DNA of 9,244 nucleotides from Thermoflexus sp042408365 (lineage in GTDB: Bacteria > Chloroflexota > Anaerolineae > Thermoflexales > Thermoflexaceae). Location: contig NZ_JBHOQJ010000018.1 of assembly GCF_042408365.1 (NCBI RefSeq), positions 1-9,244 on the forward strand, in the 5' to 3' direction. Below the pieces are notes generated by a model. The model worked only from the letters and a program-made list of their open reading frames with translations. It was not told the DNA's origin and searched no databases. The stretch's first letter is position 1, and each line of letters begins with the position of its first letter. This document shows, piece after piece, positions 4,859-9,244 of this stretch. The position numbers and the translations under genes were made by a program.

Positions 4859-6112
4859 TTATCCCTCCTCCAGCAGGGGAAGCAGGATCGGATGAACGTC
4901 GCACCACGGCTCTCCATCGCTGTATTCCAGCAGGCTCAGATTGGCCAAGAACTCGCGGGTCCGCTCGTTGTTCACAAAGGCCCGCGTGCGGTGATAATGT
5001 AACAGCTCCCCGTAATCCTCTGGCCGTAAAGTCCCTCGATAATCGTTCTGCAACTGGACCACGGCGCTTCTCATCTCAGCCAGGCCGATCCGATCCTGAC
5101 CGGCAGCGAGCCCGTGCAGGATCGCCGATTGCATCAGCTGAATCAGCGTCAGGGGAATTCCCCCGCTCATCCGGACCGCGAGGTCGATGGCCTCGGGGTC
5201 GATGAGATAGGGCTCCACCCGGCGCTCCACGATCTCCCGCATCACTCGATAACCATCCGGCCGCAACTCTCCTTTCCGATCGTAGACCATCACGTTGGGG
5301 ACCAGGAAGCGCTCGCTGAAATGGCTGCGGATCTGGAGGAACTCCCGGGCATAACGCAGGGCGATCGGGAAGGTGAACAGGATGTGCGCCCGCAGCTCCG
5401 CCAGCAAAGCGGCGTGGTTCAGGAAAAGCCCCAAGGCCCGTTCAAAGGAAAGCTTATCCAGATCCTCCACGATCACCAGAACAGGCCGTCGGGCGTTCGA
5501 GCGGATCTCCTCGATCAGCCGGTTGGTGCGGGAGACCAGCTCGAAAAGCCGCAGCTCCGCCCGCTCTCGAACCATCCGCCGGGTGCTGCTTTCGGTTTTG
5601 ACCCGCCCTTCCAGCTTGAGGGCCAGAAGATTCAGCGCCGCCTCGGCCGAAGCCTCCCGGGAGGGGCTCACCATCTCCTCCTCCACGATCTCATGGGTGA
5701 GCCACCGGTAAAGGTCCTCCAGCATCCCCACCCCGACCAGGCCCCGCTTCCGCCCCTTGAGGATCCGCTCATCGGTGGCTTGCTGGAGCAGGCGCAAGGC
5801 GATGGCTAAGATGAGATCCACGTAGGTGAGATCGGTCAGATTCAGGATCTCCAGCACGGAGAAATGTACGATGAAAAACCGCCCCTTCAGGAGGCCCGTC
5901 AGGCGATTGAGCTCGGTGCTCTTGCCACTCCCCCGGTGGCCGGAGAACAGGATCTTCACCGGCTCGTCCATGGCCTCCAGATAGGCCTTCAACTCCTGGG
6001 TGGGGACATCGGGTCGCTCCACGTAATAGGCGGCCAAGGCCCGTCCGGATAGGGGGACACGGGGATCGAACAGGTTCAAAGCCTCTTTCAACGTGCGCGC
6101 TCGGATCGCCAT
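4859..6112 (-). CDS. P-loop ATPase (AAA/Orc-like or STAND type), third gene of operon
   Basis: A 417-residue soluble ATPase. Walker A is GHRGSGKST (58-66) and Walker B is VLVIVEDLDK (211-220), a hydrophobic strand ending in acidic residues. A sensor-like strand follows (ILFTFPI, 244-250), and an SGGIP-containing helical lid (316-340) resembles the Orc1/Cdc6-STAND region. The C-terminus (about 388-417, WCDVHPILLPLL) looks like the wing of a winged helix. The segment between the Walker motifs (about 115-205) is long, charged and probably helical. I chose the ATG at 6112 because GGAGGG lies 4 bases before it; the ATG at 6124, two bases after the upstream stop, would place that site inside the gene. 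It follows the zinc-ribbon membrane protein by 12 bases and should be co-translated with it. Candidate roles are a regulatory switch or a loader for a membrane complex. No nuclease or signalling domain is attached, and the biological function is unknown. Confidence 0.85.
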   Translation of the reverse strand: MAIRARTLKEALNLFDPRVPLSGRALAAYYVERPDVPTQELKAYLEAMDEPVKILFSGHRGSGKSTELNRLTGLLKGRFFIVHFSVLEILNLTDLTYVDLILAIALRLLQQATDERILKGRKRGLVGVGMLEDLYRWLTHEIVEEEMVSPSREASAEAALNLLALKLEGRVKTESSTRRMVRERAELRLFELVSRTNRLIEEIRSNARRPVLVIVEDLDKLSFERALGLFLNHAALLAELRAHILFTFPIALRYAREFLQIRSHFSERFLVPNVMVYDRKGELRPDGYRVMREIVERRVEPYLIDPEAIDLAVRMSGGIPLTLIQLMQSAILHGLAAGQDRIGLAEMRSAVVQLQNDYRGTLRPEDYGELLHYHRTRAFVNNERTREFLANLSLLEYSDGEPWCDVHPILLPLLEEG

Positions 6113-6116
6113 TGAA

Positions 6117-6122
6117 CCCTCC
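6117..6122 (-). promoter_or_regulatory. Ribosome binding site that sets the ATPase start
   Basis: GGAGGG (6122-6117) lies 4 bases before the ATG at 6112 and overlaps the alternative ATG at 6124-6122. It favours the shorter protein. Confidence 0.65.
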
Positions 6123-6124
6123 AT

Positions 6125-6652
6125 TCATTGGGCGAGGAAGATCTCGGTACCGCAGTAGGGGCAACGGATGATCCCTTTCCCAGCCAGCTCGAGCGCCCCG
6201 CCGCAGTTCGGGCACTTCCCGGCATCTCGCAACGCCGCCGCCTCAGCGGAGTAGAGTAACCCCTCCGACCAGTTGATATACCCTGAGAAGAGCCCCAGAT
6301 GCACCAGATCGTAAATCCACGCCCGGACTTGATCCCGGGTCGCTCGAAGCTCCAGGGCGAGATCCGGGATGGCCACCTTCCCCCGGGCCTGGATCATGCC
6401 GAGCAGCCGGCGCTGCTTCTCCGCCATCTCGGCCTCCTGGGCCTCCACTCCCCCTCGGCGCCAGAGGTAGATCCCGCCCCCGATCAGAGGGGAGAAGACC
6501 AGGAAGACCAGGAAGGCCCCCAGGGCACCCCCCCCGGGGGTCAGCTCCCCCCGAGCTGCTTGGATCGATAGGAAACCCAGGAAGGCCATCACCAGGAACA
6601 CCCCTACTCCCACCAAAATCCCCCCCAGCAGCTGCATGGTGCGCGGGTGCAT
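6125..6652 (-). CDS. Two-helix membrane protein with C-terminal zinc ribbon
   Basis: A 175-residue protein. Two hydrophobic helices (about 8-30 and 43-64) are joined by a short Gly-rich turn. A helical region of about 78-140 (AEKQRRLLGMIQARGKVAIPDLALELRATRDQVRAWIYDLVHLGLF, two overlapping segments of a likely winged-helix domain) is followed by a zinc ribbon with CPNCGG (C147, C150) and CPYCGTE (C164, C167). Both termini are probably cytoplasmic. The start at 6652 is fixed by AAGGAGG at 6663-6657; the open frame extends upstream into the preceding gene but without such a site. It begins 31 bases after the DUF2207 stop and ends 12 bases before the ATPase start, so it is the middle gene of the operon. 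The winged helix may mediate protein contact rather than DNA binding. Its role could be to link the membrane complex to the ATPase, which is inference. Confidence 0.83.
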   Translation of the reverse strand: MHPRTMQLLGGILVGVGVFLVMAFLGFLSIQAARGELTPGGGALGAFLVFLVFSPLIGGGIYLWRRGGVEAQEAEMAEKQRRLLGMIQARGKVAIPDLALELRATRDQVRAWIYDLVHLGLFSGYINWSEGLLYSAEAAALRDAGKCPNCGGALELAGKGIIRCPYCGTEIFLAQ

Positions 6653-6656
6653 GGTT

Positions 6657-6663
6657 CCTCCTT
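6657..6663 (-). promoter_or_regulatory. Ribosome binding site that sets the zinc-ribbon protein start
   Basis: AAGGAGG (6663-6657) lies 4 bases before the ATG at 6652, ruling out the longer open frame that would overlap the upstream gene. Confidence 0.75.
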
Positions 6664-6683
6664 GTGGGACGGCATGTCTTCGA

Positions 6684-8513
6684 TTATCCGAACCCGCTTC
6701 GCCCACCTCCACCGCCCCGGCCGCCGAAGCTCCCGCCCCCGCTCCAACGACCGCCTCCGCCGCGCTCGGAGGGAGGGCGACTGATGAAAGCATCCGCAGC
6801 GGTGTTCAGCATCTCCGTCAGGCTCTCCGAAAACGCGTTCAGGCTCCCCGTTAACGAGGCGGCCATATCATCCAGGGAAGGCACCGCTGGGGCTTCGCCG
6901 GAGGGCGCCGGCGCGGCATGGCCCGGGGTCCTCCCCGGGGCGGCGGTTGGATACGGACGAACCCATGGGCGATACCAGGGTGGCGGTGGGAGATCCGGCG
7001 CCATTTCCTGCCATTGGCGCAGGAATCGCCGCTCCATCCCGAAGGCAATCGCATAGGGAAGATCACGCTCCAGCCGGGCGCGGGCCTCCTCCGTCGCCAG
7101 CGGCTGCAGGCGACGCAGGCCCTGAGCGAAGGCCCGCCAGCGGGCCGCCCGCTCGGTCCCCTCCCGGGTCTTCCGGGGCATGTGCGGAGCGATCAGAAAC
7201 CACGCCAAGGCCGTCCCACCCAGTCCCACCGCAACCGCCCACATCCCCCAAAGCCCATCCTCGCTCCAGCTCGCCGCACCGATGCCGGCCAGGGCCGCCA
7301 GCCCCCCAAACAGAAAGGCCAGGAGTCGATACCCGCTCCGCACCCGGTCCGGACGGCCGGCGAACCACCCGGCCTGGGCGACCGCCTGGTAGAGAGCCGA
7401 CTCGATCTCCGGAAGGCGTTGGAAGAAGCGATAACGGAGCTCCCTGAGGCGCCGCACGGACGCGCCGTTGAAAAGCGCCCGCAGCAGAACCGCCTCGAAC
7501 GGCCGAAGATCCGCCTCCTGACCGGTCCGCCGGAGGATGAAATCGCGGGCGAAGCCCTCACGGACCTCCTCGATGGCCAGCACACCCCGGCGAGCCAGAT
7601 CCACCACCGTCGCCAGGACATCCCGGAGATCCGCCTGCTCATCCAACAGCACCCCGACCATCGCAGGGGGATCCGCAGCGGGGGGCTCCGCCAGCATGTC
7701 GGGGATCACCCCAGCGTAGGGATCCCGCCCTCGCACCGCCCACACGATTAGGGCCAGGGCTGGCCCGCCGACCAGCAGCAGCAACCCCAGGGTCAACAAA
7801 CCCAGGTTATATAGGGGGATCCGATCTTCCCGTTCCTGCCATCCCGGCGGCTCTGGAGGGATGATCCCATGGGGGAACTGCACCCGGATCTCGAAGGACT
7901 CATCGGGCTGGAGCGGACGCCGGGCCTGGAAGCGAACCACGTGCCCATCCTCCAGGATCTCTCCATCCGCCGGCCCATAAGCGGTGATTCGCTGAGCGGT
8001 CGCGCCAGGAGGGAGAAAGACCGTAATCGCACTGCGACGGATCTCATACGCATGTTCCGCCGGGAGCGGATTCCACCAGAGCTGATCCCCCTCCGCGTAA
8101 CGTCGAACCGCGCCCCGCACCAGATAACGAAGGTGGAACGTCCGGACCGCGTTGGTGGTGGGGGGGAAGAACCAGCGTACGGTGATAGCCTCACCGTTTT
8201 GTTCGACGACATAGGTGAACGGCTGGCCGGAAGGCTCCTGACGGTAGACTCCTTCATCGTCCCGGAGATCCAGGATCGTGATCCCCTCGGTGCGCCGGAG
8301 AGGGATCTCCCGGAACCCACGACGGAAGGTCCCAACGAAATGGATCATCTGGTGCTCCGTGATCTCCAGCGTGCCATCGGCCAGCACCCGGATCTCCACA
8401 TCCAGGCGCTCCGCCATCGCCGTAGGGGGCTGGGCATGGAGGATAGGGGCCCGCGTTACCCAGCCGATGAAGACAAGCCAGAACCCGATGCTCCAGAGAA
8501 GAACCTTTTTCAT
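6684..8513 (-). CDS. DUF2207-type membrane protein with Gly-rich tail
   Basis: A 609-residue membrane protein matching the DUF2207 layout. It has a signal peptide (about 1-27, MKKVLLW ... ILHAQ) and an extracytoplasmic beta-rich domain (about 34-220) with the typical opening: strand, DGTLEITEHQ, then FRRGFREIPL. A transmembrane helix lies at about 236-260. A cytoplasmic region (about 285-390) begins with the family's ADLRDVLATVVDLARRGVLAIEE stretch, followed by a helical pair at about 395-415 and 421-443. A conserved-looking RLERDLPYAIAFGM lies at about 480-493. A proline-rich linker leads to a tail ending in serine and long glycine runs (GGGSFGGRGGGGG). The ATG at 8513 has a GAGGG site about 7 bases upstream. 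Function is unknown; the family is often found near membrane-stress or LemA-type genes. It heads the operon with the zinc-ribbon protein and the ATPase. No clear promoter is visible in the 77 bases between it and the TnpB relic. Confidence 0.9.
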   Translation of the reverse strand: MKKVLLWSIGFWLVFIGWVTRAPILHAQPPTAMAERLDVEIRVLADGTLEITEHQMIHFVGTFRRGFREIPLRRTEGITILDLRDDEGVYRQEPSGQPFTYVVEQNGEAITVRWFFPPTTNAVRTFHLRYLVRGAVRRYAEGDQLWWNPLPAEHAYEIRRSAITVFLPPGATAQRITAYGPADGEILEDGHVVRFQARRPLQPDESFEIRVQFPHGIIPPEPPGWQEREDRIPLYNLGLLTLGLLLLVGGPALALIVWAVRGRDPYAGVIPDMLAEPPAADPPAMVGVLLDEQADLRDVLATVVDLARRGVLAIEEVREGFARDFILRRTGQEADLRPFEAVLLRALFNGASVRRLRELRYRFFQRLPEIESALYQAVAQAGWFAGRPDRVRSGYRLLAFLFGGLAALAGIGAASWSEDGLWGMWAVAVGLGGTALAWFLIAPHMPRKTREGTERAARWRAFAQGLRRLQPLATEEARARLERDLPYAIAFGMERRFLRQWQEMAPDLPPPPWYRPWVRPYPTAAPGRTPGHAAPAPSGEAPAVPSLDDMAASLTGSLNAFSESLTEMLNTAADAFISRPPSERGGGGRWSGGGSFGGRGGGGGRSGFG

Positions 8514-8590
8514 CGCTTTCCCTCACAAGGGGTTGGAAGCGGGGCCACCTCCAGCACCCCGCTCCTCCATGAGCCGTTCCGTGACGCATC

Positions 8591-8626
8591 GTCATCGATT
8601 TCACCCCGAAGGGCTCCATCGATGAC
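8591..8626 (-). repeat. Hairpin at the end of the TnpB relic (possible IS right end)
   Basis: GTCATCGAT and ATCGATGAC form 9-bp arms (8591-8599 and 8618-8626). Inside, on the minus strand, CCC-TTCG-GGG makes a UUCG-capped inner stem. The hairpin contains the tnpB frame's TGA (8603-8601). IS200/IS605 elements have end hairpins and their guide RNA lies at this end, so it may be the element's right end. Confidence 0.45.
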
Positions 8627-9244
8627 CGGTCCCTTCCTGCTTCATCGACCCATAGCTCGTCGACCGGACCTGGAGGCCCGTTCCGCCGCCAGAGGGATCT
8701 CCACAGGCCAACGGGCACCCTGCGCGATCCAAAGGATCGCGCGAGGTGCCCCAAGTTCCCGGGGAACTCCCGGTAGGGCCTTTGCGGGCGGCCAACCTGT
8801 ATTGCCTCAAGTTCAAGGCGGCGTTGAGATCCCGATCGATCTCCCGCCCACACTCCCGCCCCGAAACACGCGCACCGACCGGGGCCCCTTCGGCCCTACC
8901 CCCCACACCGCGAGCCACGCCGGGTGGACGGGAAATCCGGCGGGGCCACGAAGAGCGGTGCCCCATCCCATTGGGCCTTGGAGGCCAGGAGCCGAAGAAA
9001 CATCCCCCACACGTTCAGCGCCTCCACCACCAACACCGGCTTGGTTTTCGCCCGCCCGGTGGGGACCGGAGGCAGGCCATCGCGGCGGAGGTTCCGGATC
9101 CGACGGTGCAGCCGCGCCAACCGCAACGAAGCCTGGGCGTAGTTGCGGGATCCCCGCTGCTTCCGGGAAAGCTGCCGCGAGCGGCGGCGCAGCCGCCGCA
9201 GGGCTTTCGCCAGGAACTTCGACGCCTCGATCCGTGTCCCATCG
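8601..9244 (-). pseudogene. tnpB: Decayed TnpB of an IS200/IS605-type element (partial at right edge)
   Basis: TnpB is an RNA-guided nuclease carried by IS200/IS605 transposons. From 9243 leftward one frame reads a typical central part: FLAKALRRLRRRSRQLSRKQ, LARLHRRIRNLRRD, then AKTKPVLVVEALNVWGM. VVEALNV keeps the RuvC-II glutamate although the usual EDLNV has become EALNV. It then jumps to FLRLLASKAQWDGAPLFVAPP; the roughly 15-20 residues normally between these blocks are missing. The frame stops at 8898-8896 after SRCGG, next to a run of six Cs (8899-8904). Zinc-finger remnants continue in a second frame (VGPKGPRSVRVF), and GREIDRDLNAALNLRQY (with the RuvC-III aspartate) continues in a third, ending YGSMKQEGTGHRW ... 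stop at 8601. At least two frame changes plus the deletion make it inactive. The N-terminus lies beyond the window. No tnpA is seen. Confidence 0.85.
8720..8754 (-). ncRNA. Possible remnant of a TnpB guide (omega) RNA scaffold
   Basis: An imperfect inverted repeat, GCGCGATCC-TTT-GGATCGCGC on the minus strand with outer GCACC/GGTGC arms, lies in the 3' part of the tnpB relic. In active IS200/IS605 elements the guide RNA overlaps the tnpB 3' end and runs into the right end. With the nuclease gene broken, this is at most a fossil. Confidence 0.3.

Noticed and set aside
4621..4860. The cluster of hairpins as a CRISPR array
   Set aside because: The hairpins differ in sequence and there are no equal-length repeats with regular spacers.
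5114..5809. A 231-codon plus-strand open frame opposite the ATPase
   Set aside because: Shadow of the ATPase, whose Walker A and B motifs define the coding strand.
6653..6793. 47-residue N-terminal extension of the zinc-ribbon protein
   Set aside because: It overlaps the DUF2207 gene in another frame and is Ala/Gly-rich shadow sequence; AAGGAGG marks the start at 6652.
6918..7751. A 277-codon plus-strand open frame
   Set aside because: Shadow of the DUF2207 gene: Pro/Arg/His-rich, without domain motifs or ribosome binding site.

Overview
The window is high-GC bacterial DNA. The coding style, a GAAC-N4-GTTC type SOS box, a Chloroflexi-like rhomboid N-terminus and a TnpB relic of the kind common in thermophiles all suggest a (probably thermophilic) member of the Chloroflexota. 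This is inferred from family resemblance only; no marker gene in the window proves it.

Left region (1-2471), accessory in character. It opens with the tail of an unidentified gene of lower GC at third codon positions (3-134), followed by a palindromic repeat (128-227) and a small four-cysteine protein (306-566). A 398-base gap (567-964) follows, holding two tandem perfect hairpins and then a clear sigma70-type promoter with a LexA-like operator (TTAGAACAAATGTTCTAA) just after the predicted transcription start. This promoter drives an unrecognised four-helix membrane protein (965-1669), probably followed in the same transcript by a membrane-anchored lytic transglycosylase (1794-2471). The pair looks like a DNA-damage-inducible envelope module, the most interesting item in the window.

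Centre (2580-4860), core in character. Two serine tRNA genes (UGA, then GCU) lie on the minus strand behind a strong promoter and end in a textbook intrinsic terminator. A rhomboid intramembrane protease (3034-3744) and an orphan OmpR/PhoB-type response regulator (3915-4613) read rightward. A second copy of the palindromic repeat begins at the base after the rhomboid stop codon. The response regulator converges on the minus-strand operon across a stack of three hairpins (4680-4850).

Right region (4859-8513), a minus-strand three-gene operon transcribed from right to left: a large DUF2207-type membrane protein with a Gly-rich tail, a two-helix membrane protein with a C-terminal zinc ribbon, and a P-loop ATPase with a likely C-terminal winged helix. 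The tight spacing (31 bases, then 12 bases) suggests that they act together at the membrane, but the function is unknown.

Right edge (8591-9244): a decayed TnpB gene of an IS200/IS605-type element, with an internal deletion and at least two frame changes. Its end hairpin lies 77 bases upstream of the DUF2207 start codon. No CRISPR array, rRNA or intact transposase was seen.
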